The notes: generated by a model not told the origin, from the letters alone. 64,000 nt of DNA from JTS-RE37 sp041744575 (GCA_041744575.1 JBGTKP010000053.1:1-64000); one strand, 5' to 3'. Counted from the stretch's first letter, positions 8,719 to 18,000 are shown. Numbers and translations are program-made.

Positions 8719-9291
8719 ATGAGACCACCCCGCCCGGCTTTTGGTTTAATTTGGATTCCGGTGACCTTGTTGCTGTACAGTCTGAGTGTCACCGGGCAAA
8801 GTGCCCCGGGACTTGACATTTATCAACTCAAGGCCAATGTGCTTTTTCCCGGACTCGGATTTGAAAAGGCTCTGGGCATCCGGCAGTCCATTTTTGGAGA
8901 AGCCTCCCTGCTGCCGGGCCTGCAAATAACAGAACGTATATTTGACTTTCATATTTTCCCCGGCGTAGAAGGCCAATACCGATACTATATTTCCATGAAA
9001 CGACGGGCAGCCAGGGGACGTCGGGTTGCGGGAAATTCCGCAGACTACCTTACCGCGTCTGCGACCCTGTATTTTGGGAAAATAATTGACATTAAACAAG
9101 CCACCACAGGGTCCTACTTTGGCATAGCCGGGCCCTCCTATGGCATTCAGAGGACCATGGAAAACGGATTTTATATGCGTACAGAATTTGGTGTAGGCTA
9201 TTATTTTTATGACAATATCAAAGGTGCAGTTCTGCCAGTGGTGAAGGTGCGTCTCGGGTGGGTCATATCGTCGAAATTGAGATCACAGTGA
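8719..9291 (+). CDS. Exported protein of unknown function, probable small outer-membrane barrel
   Basis: I do not recognise a named family. The 190-residue protein has a signal peptide (about residues 1-27, ending VTGQ) and then alternating hydrophobic/polar stretches typical of beta strands (LKANVLFPGLGFEKALG, EFGVGYYFYD, VVKVRLGWVIS), many glycines and aromatics, and a Lys/Arg-rich loop near residues 93-105. This fits a small outer-membrane barrel of about eight strands. It is divergent from kdsA and its ATG lies next to the -33 element of the kdsA promoter. No downstream partner: typA, 312 bases on, has its own promoter. Confidence 0.55.
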   Translation: MRPPRPAFGLIWIPVTLLLYSLSVTGQSAPGLDIYQLKANVLFPGLGFEKALGIRQSIFGEASLLPGLQITERIFDFHIFPGVEGQYRYYISMKRRAARGRRVAGNSADYLTASATLYFGKIIDIKQATTGSYFGIAGPSYGIQRTMENGFYMRTEFGVGYYFYDNIKGAVLPVVKVRLGWVISSKLRSQ

Positions 9292-9603
9292 CAGCCGTGA
9301 CGGGGTCCGCGAATTTATTCAAAACGGCGTCAGCACTGAAAATAGCATGTCTGTATAGACAGATGTTCAAACCATAGCCGATAGCCATTCATGTCCCGTG
9401 GATCTGCTCCCCTAAAGTTGCCTCTTGTTATCATCATTGCTGGGCCAATGCATCCAGGCCTTTCGCATTCCTGACTATCTCTTGCCTCAGATCTGCGCGG
9501 AGAAAGCGTCAATTAACCTCCACACTTTGTTGACAATATAAAAATCGGGGCGGCGTTTAAGGAAACAAAATTAGCACTATCTTTGCACGCTCAAAAGAAA
9601 GCC
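9292..9603. other. Intergenic region before typA
   Basis: A stretch of 312 bases without a supported gene. A 60-codon minus-strand frame (9330-9512) has no start signal or family resemblance that I can see. The right end contains the typA promoter box. A TTGACA-like hexamer at 9530-9535 lacks a matching -10 and is probably chance. Confidence 0.5.
9578..9585 (+). promoter_or_regulatory. -7 promoter box of typA
   Basis: TATCTTTG matches TAnnTTTG exactly. Transcription would begin near 9591, about 12 bases before the ATG at 9604. This also argues against the in-frame ATG at 9583, which lies inside the box. No convincing -33 TTG is seen. Confidence 0.55.
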
Positions 9604-11403
9604 ATGTCCGCCACAAAAAATATTGCGATTATTGCCCACGTAGACCACGGGAAAACGACCCTGGTTGATAAAATCCTGCACTTTTGCCAAACCTTCCGGG
9701 CGAATGAAAAAATGGGAGATCTCATCCTGGACAATAATGACCTGGAAAGGGAGAGGGGGATCACCATTGTTTCCAAGAACGTCGCCGTCATGTACAAGGG
9801 GACCAAGATCAATATCATTGATACTCCGGGCCACGCTGATTTTGGCGGGGAGGTGGAAAGGGTGCTCAATATGGCCGACGGGGTCTTGCTGCTGGTGGAT
9901 GCTTTTGAAGGACCTATGCCACAGACCCGTTTTGTTTTACAAAAAGCGATCAATTTAGGCCTGAAACCTTGTGTCGTAATTAATAAGGTGGATAAGGAGA
10001 ACTGTTCTCCTGAAGAGGTGCATGAAAAAGTGTTTGACCTGATGTTTGAACTCGGGGCGGAAGAATGGCAGCTCGACTTCCCGGTGGTGTATGGATCAGC
10101 CAAGTTTAACTGGATGAGCAATGACTGGAACAAACGTACGGACTCGATTGAGCCATTATTGGACATGGTTGTCAATCATATTGAAAGTTTCAAACCATCT
10201 CAGGGAAATACGCAAATGCTGATCACCTCCCTGGATTTTTCCTCCTTTACTGGAAGGATCGCCATCGGCAGGCTGCAACGGGGAACGCTGAAAGAAACAC
10301 AACAGGTATCCCTGGTGAAACGGGATGGCAGAATTGTCAAATCGAGGATCAAGGAATTGTACACCTTTGAGGGACTCGGCCGCAAAAGAGTGGAGGAGGT
10401 CAGCACAGGTGACATTTGTGCCATCGTAGGGCTGGAAGGTTTTGATATCGGGGATACCATTGCGGATCCTGAACGGCCAGAAGGTCTAAAGACCATTGCC
10501 ATTGACGAACCTACCATGAGCATGTTGTTCACCATTAATGACAGCCCTTTCTTCGGAAAGGACGGGAAGTTCGTAACCTCCCGGCATATTAAAGAAAGGT
10601 TGGAGCGTGAGCTTGAGAAAAACCTGGCACTTCGGTTACAAGCTACGGACAGCGCCGATAAGTTTACCGTATTCGGAAGGGGTGTACTGCATCTCTCCGT
10701 GCTGATCGAAACCATGCGGAGGGAAGGATACGAACTTCAGATAGGGCAGCCACAGGTCATAATCAAAACCATCAACGGCGTAAAATGTGAACCTATTGAG
10801 CAGCTTACGATCGATCTTCCGGAAGAAGTTTCGGGAAAGGCTGTAGAAATGGTTTCCATCCGGAAGGGTGAAATGACAGGGATGGAGGCCAGGGGAGAGC
10901 GGATGCATTGTGAATTTCTGATTCCGTCAAGAGGGATTATAGGCCTTAGAAACCAGTTGCTTACAGCAACAGCCGGAGAAGCCGTCATGGCCCACAGGTT
11001 CCTGGAATACCAACCAATGAAAGGGGAAGTCCCCCAGCGTCAGAACGGATCCCTGGTTTCTATGGAAAACGGGAAGGCGATACCTTATTCTATTGATAAG
11101 TTACAGGACAGAGGTCGTTTTTTCATAGACCCGGGAGAGGATATCTATGAAGGACAGGTGATAGGTGAGAATTCGCGGGGAGATGATATGACGATCAACA
11201 TTACCAAAACCAAAAAATTGTCCAATGTGCGTTCCTCCGGGGCAGATGATAAGGCCAGGATCATCCCAGCAGTAAAATTCTCTCTCGAAGAAGCGCTGGA
11301 ATATATTCAAAAGGACGAATATGTGGAGGTTACCCCCAAACACCTGAGACTGCGGAAGATTTATTTAAAGGAGGTCGACAGAAAACGCAACAGGATCGAC
11401 TGA
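9604..11403 (+). CDS. typA: Ribosome-binding GTPase TypA/BipA
   Basis: A translational GTPase of the EF-G family that helps 50S ribosome assembly and stress adaptation. At 599 residues it is the usual length. The G1 motif AHVDHGKTT lies near residues 10-18, switch II is DTPGHADFGGEVER, and NKVD and GSAK supply the guanine-specificity motifs. The C-terminal TypA-specific part includes FLIPSRGIIGLRNQLLT and the conserved PMKGEVPQRQNGSLVS segment. It is a single-gene unit with its own promoter, convergent with the glucokinase gene 34 bases downstream. Confidence 0.95.
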   Translation: MSATKNIAIIAHVDHGKTTLVDKILHFCQTFRANEKMGDLILDNNDLERERGITIVSKNVAVMYKGTKINIIDTPGHADFGGEVERVLNMADGVLLLVDAFEGPMPQTRFVLQKAINLGLKPCVVINKVDKENCSPEEVHEKVFDLMFELGAEEWQLDFPVVYGSAKFNWMSNDWNKRTDSIEPLLDMVVNHIESFKPSQGNTQMLITSLDFSSFTGRIAIGRLQRGTLKETQQVSLVKRDGRIVKSRIKELYTFEGLGRKRVEEVSTGDICAIVGLEGFDIGDTIADPERPEGLKTIAIDEPTMSMLFTINDSPFFGKDGKFVTSRHIKERLERELEKNLALRLQATDSADKFTVFGRGVLHLSVLIETMRREGYELQIGQPQVIIKTINGVKCEPIEQLTIDLPEEVSGKAVEMVSIRKGEMTGMEARGERMHCEFLIPSRGIIGLRNQLLTATAGEAVMAHRFLEYQPMKGEVPQRQNGSLVSMENGKAIPYSIDKLQDRGRFFIDPGEDIYEGQVIGENSRGDDMTINITKTKKLSNVRSSGADDKARIIPAVKFSLEEALEYIQKDEYVEVTPKHLRLRKIYLKEVDRKRNRID

Positions 11404-11437
11404 CCGCAGCAGGGTCTCAAGGTCAAATCAGGGGTTG

Positions 11438-12181
11438 CTAAATCTGGCATTTAACACAGGCCGTGGCAGCTCCGATGATCCCGGCGTCATTCTGAAGCCC
11501 TGCAGCGATAACAGGGGTTTCAATTTTAATAAATTCTCTGAATTCTGCAAAATCCTTAGATGCGCCTCCACCTAGGATGATCAGGTCCGGAGAGATGATC
11601 AGTTCTACGTACTTCAAAAATTTATTGAACCTTTTGCCCCATTTTTTATAGGTTAGCCCTTCTTTGTCCTTCGCAGAACCTGCCGCCCAGGACTCGATCT
11701 TATCATATTTCTTATAGGGGATCTGGCCAAGTTCAAAGTTAGGGATCAATCGGCCATCGAGAAAAGCACCACTTCCCAGTCCCGTACCAATAGTGATCAT
11801 AACCACGAAGCCCTCTTTGCCTCTTCCGATCCCGTAATTAATTGTGGCATAGCCTGCTGCATCTGCATCATTGATTACCGTAAATTCCAGGCCGGTGACC
11901 TTTTCAAAAAGGTGTTCCACATTCACCCCGTTCCAGTCAGAGTGGAGATTTCCGGAAGATTTACACACTCCGTTCTTGATAACCGTTGGAAATCCACATC
12001 CCACAGAGCCTGAGTAATTGAAGTGCTCAATAATTTGCTTCACCACCGCCGCCATTTCATCCGGCTTCCCTGAAGGGGGGGTGGGAATCCGAAAGCGCTC
12101 GGTAATCATTTCCCCGGTTTCCATTTTGACAAGGGCACCTTTTATGCCAGAACCGCCGATGTCTATTCCAAGTACTGCCAT
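11438..12181 (-). CDS. ppgK: ROK-family sugar kinase, polyphosphate-glucokinase-like
   Basis: A 247-residue ROK kinase, most like polyphosphate glucokinases, which phosphorylate glucose from polyphosphate or ATP. The phosphate-1 motif LGIDIGGSGIKGAL is at the N-terminus, VGCGFPTVIKNGV near residue 80, the catalytic Asp in INDADAAGYA near 122, and the phosphate-2 loop TIGTGLGSGAFLDG near 145. The ROK signature ExGH reads ELGQ here, so the conserved His is Gln; zinc-binding cysteines are also absent, as usual for this subgroup. It follows the Nudix-like membrane gene by 69 bases on the same strand and may be co-transcribed. Phosphoryl donor is a family-based guess. Confidence 0.8.
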   Translation of the reverse strand: MAVLGIDIGGSGIKGALVKMETGEMITERFRIPTPPSGKPDEMAAVVKQIIEHFNYSGSVGCGFPTVIKNGVCKSSGNLHSDWNGVNVEHLFEKVTGLEFTVINDADAAGYATINYGIGRGKEGFVVMITIGTGLGSGAFLDGRLIPNFELGQIPYKKYDKIESWAAGSAKDKEGLTYKKWGKRFNKFLKYVELIISPDLIILGGGASKDFAEFREFIKIETPVIAAGLQNDAGIIGAATACVKCQI

Positions 12182-12250
12182 AAGAAATTAATAAGGGTAA
12201 GGTTGTAGTTCATGGGCAAAAATAACAAAACTTTCAAAGCGGACCACCGC

Positions 12251-13066
12251 TTATTCCAGGTCCCCGTTCTCCTGTAAAAAGTCGAAGATCAATTGATCGG
12301 CCTCAGAAACACTTGTACGGTCTTTATAGGATAGCCAAACGATTTCTTCGGGGCCGGGATCTGGAAGGATGGGACCAACAAAGCTGGCCGTATAGCAGGT
12401 CTTACGCAAAAGGATCGCCGGTTCCCGTCCCACTGCCTTACCTTCAAAGATCCCAATAAAGGTCAGGGAACGAAGCGTGAGTTCAATATGAAACAAGCCC
12501 TTCATTTCCCTGAACAAGGCCTCGGCATCTGATTCGCCGCTGATCCTGATGCCTGCCGGCACCGTGAAGAATGGGTTCCCTGGCGATTTTACACACAGGA
12601 TCTTGCGATCCAAAATGTAGATCCACCCAACGGTGTCTATGATTTCTTCGGTTGGTTCAATATAATAGTCTATGGAATTCAGGGAATGGCCGCGATCTAC
12701 CATGTCGAGGAAGTGATCAATGGCCCTGCCCAGGACAGTCAGGGTATTTAGCTTCCTGTTTCGTCCCAGGGCACTGGAAATGGTTTCGTCCCGGTTGCCG
12801 AATTTATAACCTCCGGGTTGAACCCACAGCAGGTTCAACAGATGCTGCATGACCACATTCCCCAATTGATCGATGGAGATCGCCGCCTTCAATAAATACT
12901 CTCCAAGGCCCGGTACGCCCTTCATCAGAAAGCTGTACACCACCCCGGTTAAAAATCCTACCGGTACCGTGATCACAAATAAAACAATGGAAATAAGGAA
13001 CAGCAAAATCCCGATAAGCGGATTCGCTTTTTTATCGGGTTGATATACCTGTTTTTTTAAGATCAT
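12251..13066 (-). CDS. Membrane protein fused to a degenerate Nudix domain
   Basis: A 271-residue protein in three parts. Residues about 16-47 form one or two membrane segments. Residues about 55-133 carry IDQLGN, FGNRDETISSALGRN and a D..VDRGHSLNSI stretch that resemble small proteins of unknown function known from phages and proteobacteria (recollection, not searched). Residues about 148-271 look like a Nudix fold. Its Nudix box keeps Gly172, Glu178, Arg186 and Glu187 with correct spacing, but the metal-binding Glu-Glu pair is Gly190-Leu191 and the following Gly is His193. Pyrophosphohydrolase activity is therefore doubtful; nucleotide sensing is possible. It precedes the ROK kinase gene on the same strand. 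Confidence 0.6.
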   Translation of the reverse strand: MILKKQVYQPDKKANPLIGILLFLISIVLFVITVPVGFLTGVVYSFLMKGVPGLGEYLLKAAISIDQLGNVVMQHLLNLLWVQPGGYKFGNRDETISSALGRNRKLNTLTVLGRAIDHFLDMVDRGHSLNSIDYYIEPTEEIIDTVGWIYILDRKILCVKSPGNPFFTVPAGIRISGESDAEALFREMKGLFHIELTLRSLTFIGIFEGKAVGREPAILLRKTCYTASFVGPILPDPGPEEIVWLSYKDRTSVSEADQLIFDFLQENGDLE

Positions 13067-13221
13067 TCGCTAGGCTATAAAAGCATCTTCAAAGCACCGG
13101 AACCCACAGAAAAGCGGACTGGCTTATCTGAATTAGGGTTCCGGTTGCCTTGTCAAGTTACGACTATTCGGTAGAATCAATGGATCAAGGAATAATTCCG
13201 CTCGGCCAGGGTTGTCTCTGC

Positions 13222-14421
13222 TCAGGAAGCTGCAGGCCTGTCAGCCATGGTTCCCCCATGCTTCTCCGCTTTTGAGGTACGGAGACTTAGCAGCAGGAAG
13301 CAGAGACTGAGTACCATCAAAATGGCGCCAAGGAGATAAAATAATTGGGATACTGAAAGGATATCAAGTAGCGGGAGTAATAGCAAGGGCGATAAAAACT
13401 GGCCCATGAACCAGAAAGTGGTAAGACGTCCTATGCACCTGCCACGAATTTCCGGCGGGGCCAGCTGCATCACCCAAATGTTTCCATTCGGGATCATCAG
13501 GCCCATTCCAAGACCTGCGAGCAGCATTCCAAACAGCACCATATTGTAGGATTGTCCATAGGCTACGCTGACATAGGCAGCTGCCATCAGCAGATAACCC
13601 ATGGAAAAAATCTGCCGGAATCCGAAGCGGTCCTTAATACGGGAATAAAAAAAAGAGGCAATGGCAGAAAAAAAGGTGCTGGAGGCAATGGCGATACCAA
13701 TGAGCGTATTACTTTCCACCCCAAGTGATTTCAAATAAAATGGAATCTGGACCGGGATAATAAAAAACAAGATCCATAGCAGCATGACATTAATATAGAC
13801 CAGCCAAATAAGGGCCGGTGCTTTAATTGATTTAGGTCCCGGATCCGGAACCAGGTCCTTCACAGGTTCTTTTAAGTATAGCAGGGTAAAAGGTAAGATG
13901 ACAACCGGAAACAGATAAAGCAGAAAAGGTATCCGCCAGTTGATATCGGCAAGAATCCCACCAAGTGTGATAAAAATGATGCCGGCCAGGGACATTACTG
14001 CAATCTGCAGGCCTGCGAATTTCTGTCGGGATTGGCCCAGATAATAATCAGCTACCAAAGTGGTGACAATGGTCATTGATATCCCTACGCAAACGCCAAG
14101 AAGGGCACGGCCTAAAAGTATCAGGTAGATATTTTCAAGCCAGTAGCCAGAACTTCCCGCAACGGCGTAGAGCAGCAGGGATATGCCCAATGGTTTCAAC
14201 CGTCCGAACCTGTCAATAAAGATGCCAGCCAACAGTGCGCTGAGGGCAATGAACAAGGCAGGAAATGACAACGAGAGTTTTACCAGGGACGCTCCCTGCG
14301 GATGGGATGCAAAGGCCCTGGACATATCCGGCAATGAAGCCGAGATCGTAATCATAGACATAATGGTAAGGCTGCTTACCAATAATAAGGTGGTTTTAAC
14401 CTTCCAGCTTTCCGTATCCAT
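13222..14421 (-). CDS. MFS transporter
   Basis: A 399-residue major facilitator with about twelve membrane helices. The loop between helices 2 and 3 has the family signature as GIFIDRFGRLKPLG near residues 67-80, with the acidic/basic pattern of drug/H+ antiporters; DRFGFRQIF in the second half is its repeat. The substrate is not readable. I chose the ATG at 14421 (MDTESWKVKTT), which has AGGAAG about 12 bases upstream and begins just before the first helix, over 14478. It follows a sulfotransferase gene by 70 bases and an arylsulfate sulfotransferase gene before that, so export or import of a sulfated compound is a possible job. Confidence 0.85.
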   Translation of the reverse strand: MDTESWKVKTTLLLVSSLTIMSMITISASLPDMSRAFASHPQGASLVKLSLSFPALFIALSALLAGIFIDRFGRLKPLGISLLLYAVAGSSGYWLENIYLILLGRALLGVCVGISMTIVTTLVADYYLGQSRQKFAGLQIAVMSLAGIIFITLGGILADINWRIPFLLYLFPVVILPFTLLYLKEPVKDLVPDPGPKSIKAPALIWLVYINVMLLWILFFIIPVQIPFYLKSLGVESNTLIGIAIASSTFFSAIASFFYSRIKDRFGFRQIFSMGYLLMAAAYVSVAYGQSYNMVLFGMLLAGLGMGLMIPNGNIWVMQLAPPEIRGRCIGRLTTFWFMGQFLSPLLLLPLLDILSVSQLFYLLGAILMVLSLCFLLLSLRTSKAEKHGGTMADRPAAS

Positions 14422-14491
14422 AAATCTCACACTTCCTGAAAATGGAGGATCTCTAGGGCCACAGGCCGCGATGGCCATATGGGCGAAGGGA

Positions 14492-15172
14492 TCAGACCAT
14501 ATTTCCTTTCATTAATTGTGGCAGCATCTCCTTGAAATTCTCTTTTTTATTCAAATGCGGGAGGGCTTCATTTGGGATTGGAACTCCAAGGAAGGTGCAA
14601 AGCGGGGCCCATCCCTCGGCTACGTCATATACCAGTAATTTTTGCGCTGGCACTGTCGCCTTTACTTCCTTTATATGTGCATCCCACACCGATTTTGCAA
14701 AGGCCTTGTCCTGGAATTTTCCCTGAAGTTCCCGTGCAAAAAAGCGTTTTTTAAAGAATTTTATGCACTTGACCACTTTTCTTGCCCGGGGATTGGTGAG
14801 CAGCTTGCCGATCATCTTTATTTTTTCTCCTGGAGTCTGCGGTCCGGCCTTCCATACGGTGCTGGTCACACTGTTGTACCAGGCATCAAAATCGCGGACA
14901 GTTAGAATCACCTTGGCTTCCGGATACTGTTTCATATGCTCCTTATACCAAGGATATCCGGGAAAATCGACCGTGGCGTCATATCCCTTGTAAAGTCCTG
15001 CCCAATCCGTATCACCAGTGGTATCCAGGGTGGTCCAGTAATGGAGCATGTCCGGTTGGACCAACAGCTCCTTCATATGGTATACTTTTTTAAATCCAAG
15101 CTTTTCAAGGCATCCCTTAAGTGTTGTGGTTCCTGTTCTCGGAAATCCGGCTCCTATTATTTTTATCGACAT
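14492..15172 (-). CDS. PAPS-dependent sulfotransferase family protein
   Basis: A 226-residue cytoplasmic protein of the sulfotransferase P-loop superfamily. The 5'-phosphosulfate loop is at the N-terminus as GAGFPRTGTTTLKGCLEKLG, and the 3'-phosphate site is VILTVRDFDAWYNSVTS near residues 90-106, with the Arg and Ser expected to bind PAPS. Such enzymes move sulfate from PAPS to hydroxyl or amine groups. I took the ATG at 15172; the upstream in-frame extension runs back through Pro/Arg-rich non-homologous sequence into the preceding gene. It lies 31 bases downstream of the arylsulfate sulfotransferase lipoprotein and 70 bases before an MFS gene. Acceptor unknown. Confidence 0.75.
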   Translation of the reverse strand: MSIKIIGAGFPRTGTTTLKGCLEKLGFKKVYHMKELLVQPDMLHYWTTLDTTGDTDWAGLYKGYDATVDFPGYPWYKEHMKQYPEAKVILTVRDFDAWYNSVTSTVWKAGPQTPGEKIKMIGKLLTNPRARKVVKCIKFFKKRFFARELQGKFQDKAFAKSVWDAHIKEVKATVPAQKLLVYDVAEGWAPLCTFLGVPIPNEALPHLNKKENFKEMLPQLMKGNMV

Positions 15173-15203
15173 GGCTGTTTTTTTTATGGTTGGATTTATT
15201 TTT

Positions 15204-16877
15204 TCACTGTACACTATCTTTCTCCTTAGGGGCGGGGGGCATTTTAAATACAAATGGTTCCGGCTGCGGGGAAATGGGTTTGAGCTCCTTTCCTGAAAGT
15301 GCGGCATGATCTGGTTGAATATGTGTTGCCCTGAATTGATTGTACATGAACGGACCTACTGGTTGGGCACGGCTGCCGTCAGGCAGACGGTAGTGTTCGT
15401 TATAGGGATTCCAGTATTCCCACACGATCTTATTGTCAGGGGTGACTTCAAATAACCTGCCACTGGCACCGGAGGTTATAAAAGTGTTCCCGTTTTTCAT
15501 CCTGTGTGCGCCGGAAATAAAGGCGGAATAAAACGAATATTTATCCGGAGCCATATACGACCAGCTCGGTTCATCGGGTCCGAATGCCGCCGGATCTTCC
15601 AGGAGATAACCACCATCACCGACGGGGACACTGATTTCGTAAACCGCGCTGTAGTTGCCGAAATCCCCAACACTAATTTGCGGATCCGGTGACTTGGCCG
15701 TTGCAAATGCTGCGAACATGCTGGGGAGTTTATTGCCGGGACCTTCAATATCATTATTAAAAACGATCAGATTTCCAGCCCCGGGATAGCCCTCAGGGAT
15801 CCATTTCACATCGTGCTGGCCAAACAATTTCTGATCCTCTTCAGTCCCCCGTCCATAATTTGCCGGATTGCCCCAACGGTATAACAACTCCCCGCCATGG
15901 CCGGCCTTTCCCCCGGTACTTCCTCTGGCCTCCTCAGTCGTGGTGCTATGATCTATGATCATAATTTCATTATATCCCGGAACGCTGATCACGATCTGAT
16001 CCAAAGCCTCATTGTAGCCAATGGCGTTGGTATGTGTAATATCCGAACCGCGATTCTCCACCGTGGCATTCGAAGTTGCAGATCCGTTTTTTATCTGTTC
16101 ATTGATTTGCTCCTGGGTCACCGGAGGACCACCGCCTGCTTCATCCCCCCCGGCGTTGATATTGATTTTTCGGGGGTTTTCCGCGATCACTCCGTAATTC
16201 GCTTTCTTCTGATCAAAGTCCTGAATCAAATGGTCCCACATGTGCCACTCCCATACGATTTCTCCACCTTCCGGTTTTGTTGGCTTGATTTCAATGATCT
16301 TATCGGGCCATAATCCCGCCTTGGGGATGTGTTTTGGATCCCTGCCGGCGGCTGCTGCTTCTACCGGGGTTTTGGCCTCATAAGAAATGGCAAGAATATT
16401 CCCGTTGGGCATGATCTCAATATCATGGTGGATCAACTGTTTCTCATCTGCCCATTTGAAACTCCACACCTGATTTCCTTCCCAGTCATATTCAGTGATC
16501 CGCCCAGACTGACCTCCGGCGGCAAAGGTGGGGAAATTCTCATCCCGTTCCAGACGAACCAGGTTGCCGTTCTTAAGCAGGTAAGCGTTCATGGAATTGA
16601 GCTGCCCCTCCCATTTATGAACTACTGACCCGTCCAAATCCAGTAAATAGGTTCGTTTGCTCTCACTTGGTACCAGGAGCACAAAACCCGGGGTGGCCTC
16701 CGCGGTTCGGGAGATCAGCCCTCGTTTAGCCATCAACCCGGTAACACTTCGGGTATCCTCCGGCTTCCACTGCCGAACCTCGGTATTTTCCGCAATGACC
16801 GGTTTGGGAGATTCCCTTTTGCAGGATTGGAAAGTCAATAACAGCGCACATAATAGTGCAATTCCTCTGATTTTCAT
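15204..16877 (-). CDS. Arylsulfate sulfotransferase (ASST) lipoprotein
   Basis: A 557-residue beta-propeller enzyme of the PAPS-independent arylsulfotransferase family, which moves sulfate from one phenolic ester to another acceptor outside the cytoplasm. A lipobox (LLLTFQSC, Cys near residue 18) anchors it in the envelope. Blade motifs include LIHHDIEIMPNGNILAIS near residue 140, ITHTNAIGYNEALDQIVISV near 280, FGQHDVKWIPEG near 345 and ITSGASGRLFEVTPDNKIVW near 480; the His residues in these are candidates for the sulfo-transfer site. The start at 16877 begins the lipoprotein signal. It heads a minus-strand cassette with a cytoplasmic sulfotransferase and an MFS transporter. Confidence 0.8.
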   Translation of the reverse strand: MKIRGIALLCALLLTFQSCKRESPKPVIAENTEVRQWKPEDTRSVTGLMAKRGLISRTAEATPGFVLLVPSESKRTYLLDLDGSVVHKWEGQLNSMNAYLLKNGNLVRLERDENFPTFAAGGQSGRITEYDWEGNQVWSFKWADEKQLIHHDIEIMPNGNILAISYEAKTPVEAAAAGRDPKHIPKAGLWPDKIIEIKPTKPEGGEIVWEWHMWDHLIQDFDQKKANYGVIAENPRKININAGGDEAGGGPPVTQEQINEQIKNGSATSNATVENRGSDITHTNAIGYNEALDQIVISVPGYNEIMIIDHSTTTEEARGSTGGKAGHGGELLYRWGNPANYGRGTEEDQKLFGQHDVKWIPEGYPGAGNLIVFNNDIEGPGNKLPSMFAAFATAKSPDPQISVGDFGNYSAVYEISVPVGDGGYLLEDPAAFGPDEPSWSYMAPDKYSFYSAFISGAHRMKNGNTFITSGASGRLFEVTPDNKIVWEYWNPYNEHYRLPDGSRAQPVGPFMYNQFRATHIQPDHAALSGKELKPISPQPEPFVFKMPPAPKEKDSVQ

Positions 16878-17166
16878 AGGGTTGTGTTTAGGTTGTAATG
16901 TATTTTTATAATATGCGGGGGAGAAATATTGTCCATCCATTCATCACAGGAATGCGGTTTTTTCAAAGGCCGGACCAAAAGCTCAGGCACAGGAAAAACC
17001 ATTCCCTGGACGACTCCTAAAGTAACTATTTTCACTAGATCCCGGTAGCTAACTGATTAAAAATGTTTTTATAGACTTTTGCTGACAGCCCTCGATGGAA
17101 AGTCTTACATAATTCCAGGCTATTGAGATTCTGGACGAGGGGTTGTGGCAATTCCCTATCCTGTAT

Positions 17167-17850
17167 TTATACGGCCTTTTGGATGACTTCGAAAACCTTG
17201 TTCCCATCGCATTTCAGGGTCTTCGACGGGTATTTCAAGATCAACGCGTAGTCATGGGTCGCCATCAGAATGGTTCGACCGTTTTTATTGATTTCCTGCA
17301 GCACTTTCATCACTTCGACACTGGTTTGCGGATCGAGGTTTCCGGTCGGCTCATCCGCAAGGATCAATTCAGGATCATTCAGCAGGGCCCTGGCTATGGC
17401 AATCCTTTGCTGCTCTCCTCCCGATAATTCATGTGGAAATTTAAACCCCTTTGTTTTCATTCCTACCTTGATCAATACCTCTTCCATCTTTGCCTCCATA
17501 CGGGCCTGATCTTTCCATCCCGTAGCCTTGAGTACAAAATGAAGGTTGCCGTTTACATTCCGGTCCGGCAACAGTTTGAAATCCTGAAAAACGATCCCGA
17601 GCTTTCTCCTGAGATAAGGGATATCCTTTTCCTTCATGGTCTTTAGATTAAATCCCACAACGTTGCCTTCACCCTGGCGCAAAGGCAGATCCGCATACAA
17701 AGTTTTCATAAAACTGCTTTTGCCACTCCCTGTTTTCCCGATAAGGTATACAAATTCTCCTTCCCTTACCTCCAGCGTGATATCATTTAATACCATATTG
17801 TCTACCTGGAAAACCGCGACCTCCTTCAATGATAAAATACTTTCAGCCAT
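17167..17850 (-). CDS. ftsE: Cell-division ABC ATPase FtsE
   Basis: A 227-residue ABC ATPase; FtsE with the membrane protein FtsX activates peptidoglycan hydrolases at the septum. Walker A is GKTGSGKSS near residues 38-46, the Q-loop is VFQDFKLLPDRNV near 88-100, the signature ELSGGEQQR near 139-147, Walker B LILADEPTGNLDP near 158-170 and the H-loop MATHDY near 195. The FKLLPDRNV segment is typical of FtsE. No ftsX is adjacent; in this phylum the two are often apart. It is divergent from the TPR gene at 18001. Confidence 0.88.
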   Translation of the reverse strand: MAESILSLKEVAVFQVDNMVLNDITLEVREGEFVYLIGKTGSGKSSFMKTLYADLPLRQGEGNVVGFNLKTMKEKDIPYLRRKLGIVFQDFKLLPDRNVNGNLHFVLKATGWKDQARMEAKMEEVLIKVGMKTKGFKFPHELSGGEQQRIAIARALLNDPELILADEPTGNLDPQTSVEVMKVLQEINKNGRTILMATHDYALILKYPSKTLKCDGNKVFEVIQKAV

Positions 17851-18000
17851 AGCTTTTTTGTTGACATAAAAGTAATAAGTTCCTGCATAGAATGATGACG
17901 GACATTGATTTTTCTGTTAATTAGACGGGATGTATACTTGAGTACAATATTTGACGTTATTAAATTGAAATACGGTAATTCTTAACAGCTCGAGAACGCT

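Noticed and set aside
9530..9535. TTGACA hexamer as an E. coli-type -35 element
   Set aside because: No -10 hexamer at proper spacing, and this phylum uses TTG/TAnnTTTG promoters; a proper box lies further on at 9578.
13067..13221. Possible small gene or RNA in the spacer between the Nudix-fusion and MFS genes
   Set aside because: No open frame, hairpin with T run or RNA signature was recognised.
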